In this document: one piece after another, positions 6,032-13,966 of the stretch
How positions within the stretch are numbered: the first letter of the stretch is position 1
Layout of the letters: each line of letters starts with the position of its first letter
Source of the DNA: JANNAT01 sp031384605
Lineage (GTDB): Bacteria > Pseudomonadota > Alphaproteobacteria > Rhodobacterales > Rhodobacteraceae
Direction: 5' to 3'
DNA: 21,969 nucleotides
NCBI GenBank assembly: GCA_031384605.1
Contig: JANNAT010000118.1
Location: 1-21,969 of the forward strand
Program-made: the position numbers and the translations under genes
The notes under the pieces: model-generated
What the model was told of the DNA's origin: nothing
What the model saw: only the letters and a program-made list of their open reading frames with translations
Database searches by the model: none

Positions 6032-6853
6032 ATGACGTTGGAACACCGGTTTTGGGCCGACTATACCGTCCGGGATTTTGCCCGGCTGGACAGGGCCACA
6101 ATGGTCGCCGTGCTTCCGGTTGGGGCCATCGAACAACACGGCCCGCATTTGCCGCTGTCGGTGGATACCGCGATTGTGAACGGACTGGTGGCCGCGTGTC
6201 TGCCGTTGATCCCTGCGGATTGTCCGGTGATTTTCTTGCCCACGATGTCGGTTGGCAAATCGAATGAACACATGGCATGGCCCGGCACCCTGACCCATTC
6301 GGCGCAGACGTTGATCGCGATGTGGACCGAGATTGGGGATTCGGTTGCCGCAGCCGGGGTGCGCAAGCTGGTGATGTTGAACGCACATGGCGGGCAGATT
6401 GCGGTGATGGATATCGTGACGCGGGATCTGCGGGTCAAGCACCGTATGATCGCGGTGGCTGCCAATTGGTTTGCCATGGGGCTGCCAGCGGGTGTGTTGA
6501 CGGACGCTGAGGCGGCGCACGGTATTCATGCGGGCGATATGGAAACCAGCATGATGTTGGCGCTGCACCCGGATTTGGTTCGGATGGAACATGCCCGCGA
6601 TTTTCATCCCCGCAATGCGGAATTGGCGCGGAACAACCGGTATTTGGGGCTGTCGAATGCGGGCAAACTGGGCTGGCAGATGCAGGATTTGAACGCGGCC
6701 GGGGTGGCGGGGAATGCCGCCGCCGCAACGGCCGAAAAGGGGCGGGCGTTTATAGATAATGCAGCACGGCAGATCGTGACGTTGTTGGGGGAAGTGAATC
6801 GCTTGCCCTTGTCATGGCTGGATACAACGGCTGACCCGGATGCCTTTACGTGA
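6032..6853 (+). CDS. Creatininase-family metal-dependent amidohydrolase
   Basis: A 273-residue member of the creatininase fold family, whose members open cyclic or formyl amides (creatininase, the ArfB deformylase, MftE). Metal-binding residues seen are E34, H36 and D45 in AIEQHGPHLPLSVD, H119 in LNAHGGQ, and E171 in HAGDMETS. In true creatininase, a Glu sits three residues after this His; here it is Gln122, and the GG loop is that of the deformylase-like branch, so classical creatininase activity is doubtful. The ATG at 6032 has GAGGG six bases upstream. It is the first gene of the operon and its stop overlaps the next start (GTGA). Likely role: hydrolysis of an amide bond in the imported substrate or an intermediate; the exact substrate is unknown. 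Confidence 0.85.
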   Translation: MTLEHRFWADYTVRDFARLDRATMVAVLPVGAIEQHGPHLPLSVDTAIVNGLVAACLPLIPADCPVIFLPTMSVGKSNEHMAWPGTLTHSAQTLIAMWTEIGDSVAAAGVRKLVMLNAHGGQIAVMDIVTRDLRVKHRMIAVAANWFAMGLPAGVLTDAEAAHGIHAGDMETSMMLALHPDLVRMEHARDFHPRNAELARNNRYLGLSNAGKLGWQMQDLNAAGVAGNAAAATAEKGRAFIDNAARQIVTLLGEVNRLPLSWLDTTADPDAFT

Positions 6854-7626
6854 AGGGGGTGCCGATCATCACCATGACCCGCGTTTCGCGCCGCTTTGGC
6901 AGCGATGTGTTGGCGGTGAACGACATGAGCCTGACGATCAACCAAGGCGATTTCATCACGCTTTTGGGGCCATCGGGGTGCGGCAAATCGACGGCGCTGA
7001 AGATGATTGCGGAGTTGTTGCCGGTGTCATCGGGCACGATCACTATCACGCCCGCGCAGGGGAAATCCGAACAGGATCTGGCGTTTGTGTTTCAGGAACC
7101 CACGCTGATGCCGTGGGCATCCGTGTTTGACAATGTATATCTGCCGCTGCGCTTGGCGGGGGTTTCGCGAGCGGAAGGTGAATCCCGGGTGCGGGCGGCA
7201 TTGGTGGACGTGGGCCTGTCAAAGTTTGAGAAATCCTATCCGCGAGAGCTGTCTGGCGGCATGAAAATGCGGGTGTCGATTGCGCGGGCGATGGTGACCA
7301 AGCCGCGGATTTTGTTGATGGACGAACCCTTTGCCGCACTGGATGAAATGACGCGCGCCAAGCTGAACAATGATGTGGTGCGGCTGGCGTCGGCCAATGG
7401 GCTGACGGTGGTGTTTGTCACCCATTCGGTGTTCGAAAGCGTGTATTTATCCACCCGCGTTGTGGTGATGGCGGCGCGTCCGGGGCGGGTGGCGGCGGAA
7501 TTGACGATAGATGCGCCGTGGCCGCGCAATGATGATTGGCGTGTATCGAATGCGTTTAGCGCCGAGGCGCGGCGGGTGTCGGATCGGTTAAAGGAGACAC
7601 TTGATGTCGATCACATTGACCACTGA
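6850..7626 (+). CDS. ABC transporter ATP-binding protein (nitrate/sulfonate/pyrimidine type)
   Basis: A 258-residue ATPase subunit of an SsuB/TauB/ThiZ-like importer. It has Walker A GPSGCGKST (40-48), Q-loop VFQEPTLMPWASV, signature LSGGMKMRVSIARAM, Walker B ILLMDEPFAALDE and switch histidine VTHSVFES. These are all intact, so it should hydrolyse ATP to drive uptake at the inner membrane with the permease at 7604 and the binding protein at 11025. The start is taken as GTG 6850, overlapping the previous stop; GTG 6859 and ATG 6874 are in-frame alternatives because no good ribosome site fits 6850. It overlaps the permease start by 23 bp. Confidence 0.93.
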   Translation: MKGVPIITMTRVSRRFGSDVLAVNDMSLTINQGDFITLLGPSGCGKSTALKMIAELLPVSSGTITITPAQGKSEQDLAFVFQEPTLMPWASVFDNVYLPLRLAGVSRAEGESRVRAALVDVGLSKFEKSYPRELSGGMKMRVSIARAMVTKPRILLMDEPFAALDEMTRAKLNNDVVRLASANGLTVVFVTHSVFESVYLSTRVVVMAARPGRVAAELTIDAPWPRNDDWRVSNAFSAEARRVSDRLKETLDVDHIDH

Positions 7627-8464
7627 TCTGACGCCAGAGGCGGCGGCACCGATCAACACCGATATGGCCCTTCGCGAACGGCGCGAACGGGTGTTGTCTT
7701 GGGTGATGCCCGTGGTCACGCTGGGTCTGGCTGTTGCGTTTTGGGAATGGGCGGTGTGGTATTGGGCGATCCCGCATTACCTGATCCCCGCCCCCAGTTT
7801 GATCTTGCAGACGCTGATCAAAGATGGGCCGTCGCTGATGGTGTCGGCGTGGTTTACGGTGAAACTGACGTTCTTTTCGCTGACGCTGGCGATCATCGGT
7901 GGCGTGCTGTTGGGGGCACTGTTCGCCCTTTCCCGCGTGGTAGAGATGAGCCTTTTTCCATTCGCCGTGATCTTGCAGGTCACCCCGGTGGTGGCGATTG
8001 CGCCGCTGATTTTGATCTATGTCGACAGCACCTTCGCGGCACTGTTGATCTGTGCGTGGATCGTGGCGTTTTTTCCGATTCTGTCGGGCACGGTGATGGG
8101 GTTGCGGTCAGCCGATCATAACCTGCGGGATTTGTTCACTTTATATAGGGCCACGCCGTGGCAAAGGCTGCGGTATCTGCTGGCCCCGTCGGCGCTGCCC
8201 TATTTCATGTCATCGCTAAAGGTGGCGGGGGGCCTAAGCCTGATCGGGGCGGTGGTGGCGGAATTTGTGGCGGGGGCGGCGGGGCAGAATACGGGGCTGG
8301 CCAGCCGGATCATTGAATCGTCGTTTCGCAGCGAAATCCCCCGGATGTTTGCGGCGCTGGTTTTGGTTTCCATTTTGGGGATTACGATTTTTCTGCTGAC
8401 ATCCTGGCTGTCGCGCCGGGTTTTGGGCCATTGGCATGAAAGCGAGATCCGGCGTGAAAGTTGA
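7604..8464 (+). CDS. ABC transporter permease (BPD_transp_1, SsuC/TauC/ThiX-like)
   Basis: A 286-residue inner-membrane permease. The ATG at 7604 is preceded by AAGGAG at 7591-7596. The N-terminal cytoplasmic stretch of about 30 residues is followed by about six hydrophobic helices, including VMPVVTLGLAVAFWEWAVWY, LTLAIIGGVLLGALFALS, VILQVTPVVAIAPLILIY and MFAALVLVSILGITIFLL. The EAA-type coupling loop is LYRATPWQRLRYLLAPSALPYFMSSLKVAG, followed by AVVAEFVAG. The length is slightly above the family norm because of the N-terminal extension. It works with the ATPase just upstream and the distant binding protein. It overlaps the amidohydrolase start by about 11 bp. Confidence 0.93.
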   Translation: MSITLTTDLTPEAAAPINTDMALRERRERVLSWVMPVVTLGLAVAFWEWAVWYWAIPHYLIPAPSLILQTLIKDGPSLMVSAWFTVKLTFFSLTLAIIGGVLLGALFALSRVVEMSLFPFAVILQVTPVVAIAPLILIYVDSTFAALLICAWIVAFFPILSGTVMGLRSADHNLRDLFTLYRATPWQRLRYLLAPSALPYFMSSLKVAGGLSLIGAVVAEFVAGAAGQNTGLASRIIESSFRSEIPRMFAALVLVSILGITIFLLTSWLSRRVLGHWHESEIRRES

Positions 8465-9623
8465 GTTTTCATCGCTGTGTCTGAACGGGCGAGCGGTTGA
8501 TTTGGCCGTGGCCGATGGCCTGATTGCCAGCATCACGCCCGTGCCAGGGCCTGCCCTGGCGGTGATCTTGCCGCTGCCCGTTGAGCCGCATGTGCATCTG
8601 GACAAAACCCACACCGCGCACCGCTGCCGCGCCAAATCGCCGGGATTGTTCGGGGCGATTGATGCGATGGTGCAGGATAAAGGCGCTTGGACGGCGGATG
8701 ATTTGCGGGCGCGGATGACGCGCGGGATGGCGGATGCCTATGCCAACGGTGTGGCCGCACTGCGCAGTCATTGCGATTGGTCTGCACCGGGCGTGCCGCT
8801 GGCGTGGCATGTGATGGGCGAAGTGGCCCAAGGTTGGCGCGGGCGGATGCCTTTGCAGCGTGCGTCTTTGTCGGGGATTGATCTGTTGGGCGATCCGGGT
8901 CACGGCCCCGCAATTGCCGCGCGGGTGGCGGCGGATGGTGGGGTGCTGGGTTGTTTCATTTACCGCCATGCCGATATTCCCGAACGTCTGGAGCGGGTGT
9001 TTCGGTTGGCTGAGTCCCATGGCCTTCGCCTCGATTTCCATGTCGATGAGGGCCTGGAGCCAGAGGCGAATGCGTTTGACGATATCGTTCGGCTGACGGC
9101 TGAATTTGGCATGGGCGGGCGGGTGCTGTGCGGCCATGCCTGTTCTCTGTCGATCCGGCCCGATGTGCAGGTGGCGCGGGTGATGGATGCTGCCGCACGT
9201 GCTGGCGTGGCGTTGACAGTGATGCCAACCACCAACTTGCATCTGCAGGATATGGCACCGGGACGCACACCGCGCTTGCGTGGGTTGGCGCCCATGCAGG
9301 AATTGCGCGCGGCAGGGGTGCAGGTGCTGCTGGGCACCGACAATGTGCGCGATCCGTTTTATCCCTACGGCAGTTATGATCCCCTTGAGGTGTTGCGGCT
9401 GGCCACGCTGACAGCGCACCTGACCCCCGGTGATTGGCTTGACGCGATCACCACCGCCCCCGCCCGCGCGATGGGTCTGGCGGAACCCGTGATAGCGGTG
9501 GGTGCGGCTGCCGATTTTATCACCATCGACGGCGCGGATTGGGCCGAGGCTTTGTCTTCGCCCCGCGCAATCCGGCAGGTTTATCGGGCCGGAATACCTA
9601 TGACCGGAGGGGCCGGGATATGA
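8454..9623 (+). CDS. Cytosine-deaminase-family amidohydrolase
   Basis: A 389-residue TIM-barrel amidohydrolase of the CodA subgroup, whose members deaminate or hydrolyse pyrimidines, triazines and related rings. Metal and catalytic residues are present: H46 and H48 in EPHVHLDK, H196 and E199 in DFHVDE, H228 in CGHACSLS, and D296 in LLGTDNVRDPFYPYGSYDPLEVL, which closely parallels the DDVFDPWYP loop of E. coli cytosine deaminase. The enzyme should therefore be active in the cytoplasm on a small nitrogen heterocycle. The start is taken as GTG 8454 (product begins VKVEFSSLCLNGR); ATG 8436 is an alternative with no better ribosome site. The stop overlaps the next start (ATGA at 9620). Specificity cannot be assigned from motifs: cytosine, isoguanine, creatinine and related rings are all used by this subgroup. 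Confidence 0.85.
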   Translation: MKVEFSSLCLNGRAVDLAVADGLIASITPVPGPALAVILPLPVEPHVHLDKTHTAHRCRAKSPGLFGAIDAMVQDKGAWTADDLRARMTRGMADAYANGVAALRSHCDWSAPGVPLAWHVMGEVAQGWRGRMPLQRASLSGIDLLGDPGHGPAIAARVAADGGVLGCFIYRHADIPERLERVFRLAESHGLRLDFHVDEGLEPEANAFDDIVRLTAEFGMGGRVLCGHACSLSIRPDVQVARVMDAAARAGVALTVMPTTNLHLQDMAPGRTPRLRGLAPMQELRAAGVQVLLGTDNVRDPFYPYGSYDPLEVLRLATLTAHLTPGDWLDAITTAPARAMGLAEPVIAVGAAADFITIDGADWAEALSSPRAIRQVYRAGIPMTGGAGI

Positions 9624-10984
9624 CGAGTGCAGAGAAATTGGCGACGTTTCGCGCCGATATTGGCGATATTATTTGCCAAGACGATGCCAAGGCTTTGGCA
9701 GTGAAATCAAAGGATTACTACTGGTATTCGCCGATTTTGAAAGACTTGCTCGACGATAAACTGGCGCAACTGATCGTGGTGCCGCGCAGCGAAAATGAGG
9801 TGATCACCATTGCCACAGCCATCGCGCGCCACCGTATTCCCCTAACCATTCGCGGCGGCGGCACGGGGAATTATGGCCAATGCGTTCCGATGGAGGGCGG
9901 GGTTATTCTGGACACCACCAAGTTAGACCGGGTGCTGGAAATCGCTCCGGGTCGCGCCGTGGTGCAGGCCGGCGTGCGGCTGGAACGGCTAGAGGTGGCG
10001 GCGGCGGGCACCGGGCAAATGTTGTCGATGTTTCCATCCACCAAACGGCTGGCGACGGTGGCGGGGTTTTTGTCGGGCGGGTCTGGTGGGATTGGCAGTT
10101 TGCGCAACGGCATGCTGCGCGATGGGCAAAATATCACTTATATCCGGCTGGTTACGGTGGAAGAAACCCCGCGGGTGATTGAACTGCACGGGCACGATAT
10201 TGCCCGCGTGCAGCACGCCTATGGCACCAATGGCATCATCACCGCGATGGATTACGCGCTGATGCCGATGGTGGATTGGGTGCATGTGGTGGCGCTGTTC
10301 GATGGCTATGACGCGGCGTTGGATTTCGCGGTTGCCGCCCAAAATACCGGGCTTGATGCCTATCTGATCACCTGTGTTGAACGCCGCTTTGCAAGGTTCT
10401 ATAAACGGTTGACAGATTATTTCCCGTCCGATGCAGATGCGGTTTTCGCGATGGTGGCACCAGATGCGATGGCCGATTTTACCGCTTTGGTCGCGGGCCA
10501 TGGCGGCACGATCACCTTGGCGAAATCGCTGCATGATATCGAGGCCGCCAATCTGCCCCCCGCGTGGGAATGTGGTTGGAACCACACCACCTTGCAGGCG
10601 CTAAAGATGGAGCCGGGGGTTTGGACATACCTGCAAGTGGCCTATCCGCGCCCGTTTTCGCCTGAACTGGTGGCGGTGCAGATGCAACGCTATGGCGGCG
10701 AGGTGCTGTTTCACCACGAAATGGCGAGGATGCATGGCGAGGTGCAAATCTTTGCCATCCACTTGCTGCGTTGGACCAGTGCCGCGCGCACTTATGAAAT
10801 TATCCATGAGATGGAACAACTTGACGGCTGCACGATCTTTGATCCGCATGTGATCACCATCGAAGACGGTGGCATGAAGGAAATAGATACCGCGCAGATC
10901 GACTTCAAAAAGCTGGCCGATCCGCATGGTTTGATGAATCCGGGCAAGACCCGTGGCTGGACGCCGGATATGGCCAAGGCGTGA
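9620..10984 (+). CDS. FAD-linked oxidase (PCMH-type FAD-binding domain)
   Basis: A 454-residue flavoenzyme of the vanillyl-alcohol-oxidase/GlcD superfamily. The N-terminal PCMH FAD domain is clear: LIVVPRSENEV, TIRGGGTGNYGQCVPMEGG with DTTKLDRVLEI, and AGFLSGGSGGIGSLRNG (about residues 45-170). The C-terminus ends with the typical LADPHGLMNPGKT. No obvious histidine for covalent flavin attachment is seen in the RGGGTGNYGQ loop, so FAD is probably non-covalent. There is no signal peptide, so it should act in the cytoplasm, oxidising a C-OH, C-NH or ring carbon of an intermediate. The ATG 9620 overlaps the amidohydrolase stop and has a GGAGG at about 9606-9610. The electron acceptor is unknown; the NAD(P)H reductase encoded downstream could be a partner. 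Confidence 0.88.
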   Translation: MTSAEKLATFRADIGDIICQDDAKALAVKSKDYYWYSPILKDLLDDKLAQLIVVPRSENEVITIATAIARHRIPLTIRGGGTGNYGQCVPMEGGVILDTTKLDRVLEIAPGRAVVQAGVRLERLEVAAAGTGQMLSMFPSTKRLATVAGFLSGGSGGIGSLRNGMLRDGQNITYIRLVTVEETPRVIELHGHDIARVQHAYGTNGIITAMDYALMPMVDWVHVVALFDGYDAALDFAVAAQNTGLDAYLITCVERRFARFYKRLTDYFPSDADAVFAMVAPDAMADFTALVAGHGGTITLAKSLHDIEAANLPPAWECGWNHTTLQALKMEPGVWTYLQVAYPRPFSPELVAVQMQRYGGEVLFHHEMARMHGEVQIFAIHLLRWTSAARTYEIIHEMEQLDGCTIFDPHVITIEDGGMKEIDTAQIDFKKLADPHGLMNPGKTRGWTPDMAKA

Positions 10985-11024
10985 AATTACCCAAAACCTA
11001 AAGCAAACCGAACAGGAGAGTATG

Positions 11025-12017
11025 ATGATTAAATCCACCCTAATCGCCGCTGTCGCGGCAACCATCGTGGCATCAGGTGCCATGGCGCAAGACAAGGTTA
11101 CCTTTGGCACCAACTGGCTGGCCCAAGGTGGGCATGGCGGGTTTTATCAGGCGCTGGCGGACGGCACCTATGCCAAATACGGGCTGGAGGTGACCATCGA
11201 ACAGGGTGGCCCGCAAGTAAACAACCGCCCGATGCTGGCGGCGGGCAAGCTGGATTTCCTGATGGCGGGAAACTTGTTGCAATCCATGGATAACGTGCGC
11301 AACGGCATTCCGACCATTGTGGTTGCCAGTTATTTTGAAAAAGATCCGCAAATAGTGATGGCCCATAAAGGGGCCTATAAATCCTTTGAGGATCTGGCGA
11401 ATGCACCACAAATCCTGATCGGCAAGGATGGGCAGTTCAGCTTTTGGCAATGGATGGTCAAAGCCAAAGGCTTTAAGGATGAAAACCTGCGCCCTTACGG
11501 CTATAACATGGCGGAATTCCTGCAAGACCCGATGATGGTGCAACAGGGTTATGCCACATCCGAACCAAACGCTGCCCGCGCGCAGGGGGCTGATCCGGAC
11601 GTGTTTGTGCTGGCTGATCAAGGGTGGAACACCTATTCCACCACCATCGAAGCCCGTACTGAAATGGTGGAAAGCAACCCCGATCTGGTGCAGCGGTTTA
11701 TCGATGCGTCGACCATTGGCTGGTACAACTATCTGTATCACGACAACGCAGCCGCAAATGCGGCCATCATGGCGGCAAACCCCGATCAGACGTTAGAATT
11801 GCTGACGGCGGAAGTGGCATCCATGAAAGAATACGGCATCATGGGCACTGGGGCGCAGGCCGAAATGGGCATTGGTGCCATTGATATGGCGCGCGTGCAG
11901 GCGTTTTACGACCTGGCAGTGGAAAGCGGCATCCTAGAGGCAGGCTCGGTTGACATAGCCAAAGTGGCAACCACCCAGTTTGTGAACAAGAAAGTCGGCA
12001 TGGATCTGATTAAGTAA
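11025..12017 (+). CDS. Periplasmic substrate-binding protein (NMT1/THI5-like) of the ABC importer
   Basis: A 330-residue periplasmic binding protein. Residues 1-22 (MIKSTLIAAVAATIVASGAMA) form a Sec signal peptide cleaved before QDKVTFGTNW. The mature protein follows the NMT1/SsuA pattern: FGTNWLAQGGHGGFYQALADGTYAKYGLEVTI, then a VNNRPMLAAGKLDFLMAG block and a long helical C-terminus. Members bind pyrimidine precursors of thiamine, taurine, nitrate or similar small ligands; the family does not fix the ligand. The ATG at 11025 is 6 nt after AGGAG; the adjacent ATG at 11022 is possible. This is one of only two non-overlapping junctions in the operon, with a 40-bp gap and its own strong ribosome site, consistent with higher expression of the binding protein. 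Confidence 0.92.
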   Translation: MIKSTLIAAVAATIVASGAMAQDKVTFGTNWLAQGGHGGFYQALADGTYAKYGLEVTIEQGGPQVNNRPMLAAGKLDFLMAGNLLQSMDNVRNGIPTIVVASYFEKDPQIVMAHKGAYKSFEDLANAPQILIGKDGQFSFWQWMVKAKGFKDENLRPYGYNMAEFLQDPMMVQQGYATSEPNAARAQGADPDVFVLADQGWNTYSTTIEARTEMVESNPDLVQRFIDASTIGWYNYLYHDNAAANAAIMAANPDQTLELLTAEVASMKEYGIMGTGAQAEMGIGAIDMARVQAFYDLAVESGILEAGSVDIAKVATTQFVNKKVGMDLIK

Positions 12018-12038
12018 TCATTACAAGGAGGTAGGGCC

Positions 12039-12644
12039 ATGCGCCTGTTGGTTGTCTTTAGCCATCCGTGCAGCGAAAGCTATGGCGCGGCCCTGTATGA
12101 ACTGGCCTGTCGCACCTTACGTGCGGCGGGTCACGACTTGCGCACGCATGATCTGTACCGCGAGAATTTCAATCCGGTGCTGTCGACCGAAGAATGGCAG
12201 GGCTATCTGACCCGCACTGATGAGATCATCGCCAAACACCCCGATCACGTCGCCAATCTGCATTGGGCCGAAGGCTTGGTTGTGATTTATCCGACGTGGT
12301 ATTACGGGCCGCCTGCGATGCTGAAGGGGTGGTTGGAACGGGTCTGGCTGCCGGGGGTTACGTTCGAAGTGTCGGATGGCAAGGAAAAACGGCCAAAGCC
12401 AAAGATGCAGAATATCAAGGTGTTTGTGGGGATTACCACATCAGGATCGCCCTGGTGGTGGATCAGGTTGATCCGCGATCCGGGGCGATCATTATGGACG
12501 CGCGGCTTGCGGCCAATGTTCAGCCCGCGCTGCAAGGTGGTTTGGCGGCAACTTTATAACATGAACCACACCACGCCTGCGGATCGCGCAGGCTATCTGG
12601 TGCGGGTGGAGGCGGCGTTGAAGAAACTGCCGGTGCAGGCATGA
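12039..12644 (+). CDS. Flavodoxin-fold NAD(P)H dehydrogenase (quinone-reductase family)
   Basis: A 201-residue Flavodoxin_2 family oxidoreductase related to MdaB/KefF/DT-diaphorase. The FMN phosphate-binding turn is VFSHPCSESYGAAL at residues 6-19, and the second family motif, YPTWYYGPPAMLKGWLERVW, is intact near residues 85-105. It should transfer hydride from NAD(P)H through a bound flavin to a quinone, azo or free flavin acceptor in the cytoplasm. A near-perfect ribosome site, AAGGAGGT, precedes the ATG 12039. Its stop overlaps the Rid gene start (ATGA, 12641). Within this operon it may reduce an intermediate or supply reduced flavin; which of these is not visible. Confidence 0.87.
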   Translation: MRLLVVFSHPCSESYGAALYELACRTLRAAGHDLRTHDLYRENFNPVLSTEEWQGYLTRTDEIIAKHPDHVANLHWAEGLVVIYPTWYYGPPAMLKGWLERVWLPGVTFEVSDGKEKRPKPKMQNIKVFVGITTSGSPWWWIRLIRDPGRSLWTRGLRPMFSPRCKVVWRQLYNMNHTTPADRAGYLVRVEAALKKLPVQA

Positions 12645-13087
12645 CGGCGCAACCCTTGGCCCGCTATTCGGCATGGGTGCGGCGGGGGGACTTTATCTTT
12701 CTGTCGGGGATCATCGCGGTTGATCCGGGTGCGGGTAAAATGATCCGTGGATTTGGCGATTTGCCGGATGGGATTGGCGCGACAATTGGGCAAACCGGTG
12801 AGTTTTCGGTGGATGCCAAAGACGGCCCGATCCTGGCGCAAAGCTGGTATGTGCTGGACCGTATTCGCGCGACGATGGAAGACGCGGGCGGTGGCATGGC
12901 GGATGTGTTCAAACTGGTGCAATATTTCAAGAACCTGGGCGATTTTCCCCGTTATAATACCGTGCGGCGGGGGTTTTTTCCGGGCACGCCGCCGGTGTCT
13001 ACGGTTGTGGAAGTGTCGGCAATGATGCCGTCGGATGATATCTTGATTGAGGTTGAAGCCACAGCCTATCTTCCCGTGCCGCGATGA
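12641..13087 (+). CDS. Rid-family (YjgF/YER057c/UK114) protein lacking the canonical catalytic Arg
   Basis: A 148-residue Rid-fold protein. Family hallmarks are FIFLSGIIAVDP near the N-terminus, QSWYVLDRIRATMEDAGGGMADVFKLVQYFKNLGDF in the middle, and a PPVSTVVEV...ILIEVEATAYLP end. RidA deaminates reactive enamine/imine intermediates, and RutC of the pyrimidine pathway is a member. The Arg that RidA uses to bind its substrate (in PARSCVEV) aligns with Ser here, so the protein belongs to a subgroup without that residue and may have a different hydrolytic role. The N-terminus is also longer than in RidA. Both ends overlap neighbours by ATGA junctions, which ties it firmly to the operon. Confidence 0.85.
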   Translation: MTAQPLARYSAWVRRGDFIFLSGIIAVDPGAGKMIRGFGDLPDGIGATIGQTGEFSVDAKDGPILAQSWYVLDRIRATMEDAGGGMADVFKLVQYFKNLGDFPRYNTVRRGFFPGTPPVSTVVEVSAMMPSDDILIEVEATAYLPVPR

Positions 13088-13698
13088 GCAGGGTTGATCT
13101 GAAGCAAAAACGCGGCGAACTGCGCGATGTGATCCGGGCTGCGGCGATTGCGGAATTCGCCGAACACGGGCTGCGTGGCGCGTCTACCCAAGGCATTGCG
13201 GATCGGGCGGGGATTTCGAAAACCAAACTGCACTACTATATCGACAGTAAGGAAGAGCTGTATCAACAGGCACTTGACCATATCACGGGCATCTGGGGCG
13301 ACCTGTTCGAGGGCATCTCGCTTGATCACGGCCCACAGGCGTTTTTGTCGGATTACATCGCGCGGAAAATCCGGTTCTCGCTGGATCACCCGGCCGAAGT
13401 GCGGATGTTTGCAGGTGAAGTGATGCGCGGGGCGCCCATGCTGCACAATCATTGGGCCGGCAGCCGCGAGGCCACAAGGCGGGCAGCGGCACGGATTGAA
13501 GGCTGGATCGCAGCGGGTCTGATCCGGCGTGTCGATCCGATGCTGTTGCAGGTGCATATCTGGGCGATGACCGAAACCTATGCGGTGATGGGAACCGAAG
13601 TACGGTTTATGCTGGGGCTGGCCGAAGGGGCGGTATTGGATGTGGGGCATATCGTGGAGGAGGTTACGCAGATGGTTTGGAACGGGGTGCGGGTTTAG
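13084..13698 (+). CDS. TetR-family regulator, RutR-like
   Basis: A 204-residue regulator. The N-terminal TetR helix-turn-helix spans about residues 12-60, including FAEHGLRGASTQGIADRAGISKTKLHYYIDSKEELY. The C-terminal half resembles RutR, the uracil/thymine-responsive regulator of the E. coli rut operon: SLDHPAEVRMFAGEVMRGAPML parallels the SRDYPQASRLF..EMLAGAPLL stretch, and HIWAMTETYAVMGTEV parallels IWASTQHYADFASQV. It is the last gene of the operon, coupled to the Rid gene by an ATGA overlap, so it would regulate itself. The palindromes at 5692 and 5814 carry the RutR core and are its likely targets. The ligand is probably the pathway substrate or an intermediate; this is inferred. Confidence 0.88.
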   Translation: MSRVDLKQKRGELRDVIRAAAIAEFAEHGLRGASTQGIADRAGISKTKLHYYIDSKEELYQQALDHITGIWGDLFEGISLDHGPQAFLSDYIARKIRFSLDHPAEVRMFAGEVMRGAPMLHNHWAGSREATRRAAARIEGWIAAGLIRRVDPMLLQVHIWAMTETYAVMGTEVRFMLGLAEGAVLDVGHIVEEVTQMVWNGVRV

Positions 13699-13792
13699 AC
13701 GGCGGGGGTAGCGGCGTGAACTCTGACCTTCATGTCTCCGCGATTGGGTGCAAAGGTGGCCGCGCCCGAACCGACGGGGCGCTTGGGGCGCG

Positions 13793-13819
13793 GTCAGATT
13801 GGCTTGGGGCAAATCTGAC
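13793..13819 (+). terminator. Inverted repeat, possible operon terminator or operator
   Basis: GTCAGATT (13793-13800) and AATCTGAC (13812-13819) are perfect 8-bp complements with an 11-nt loop, about 95 bp after the TetR stop. There is no T-run after it, so it may be a weak or factor-dependent terminator, or a protein-binding site. Confidence 0.35.
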
Positions 13820-13938
13820 TAAGTGAGGGCAGACGCCAAGTGCTACCCCCTATACACATCAGGTTTATCAGTGTATGCGCCGCTCTTCGGCCCGACGATT
13901 CCGGGGCAGACGGCGGGGAGGCTGGTCTGCAATGGGGA

Positions 13939-13966
13939 ATGAGGTGCCGTTCAAATGGCACTTCAT
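13939..13966 (+). promoter_or_regulatory. Leader hairpin upstream of the DEAD-box helicase
   Basis: ATGAGGTGCC (13939-13948) pairs with GGCACTTCAT (13957-13966) over ten pairs, one of them G-U, with an 8-nt loop. It ends 35 bp before the helicase start codon. A structured leader is in keeping with autoregulated or cold-controlled RNA helicase genes, but the function here is inferred. Confidence 0.4.
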
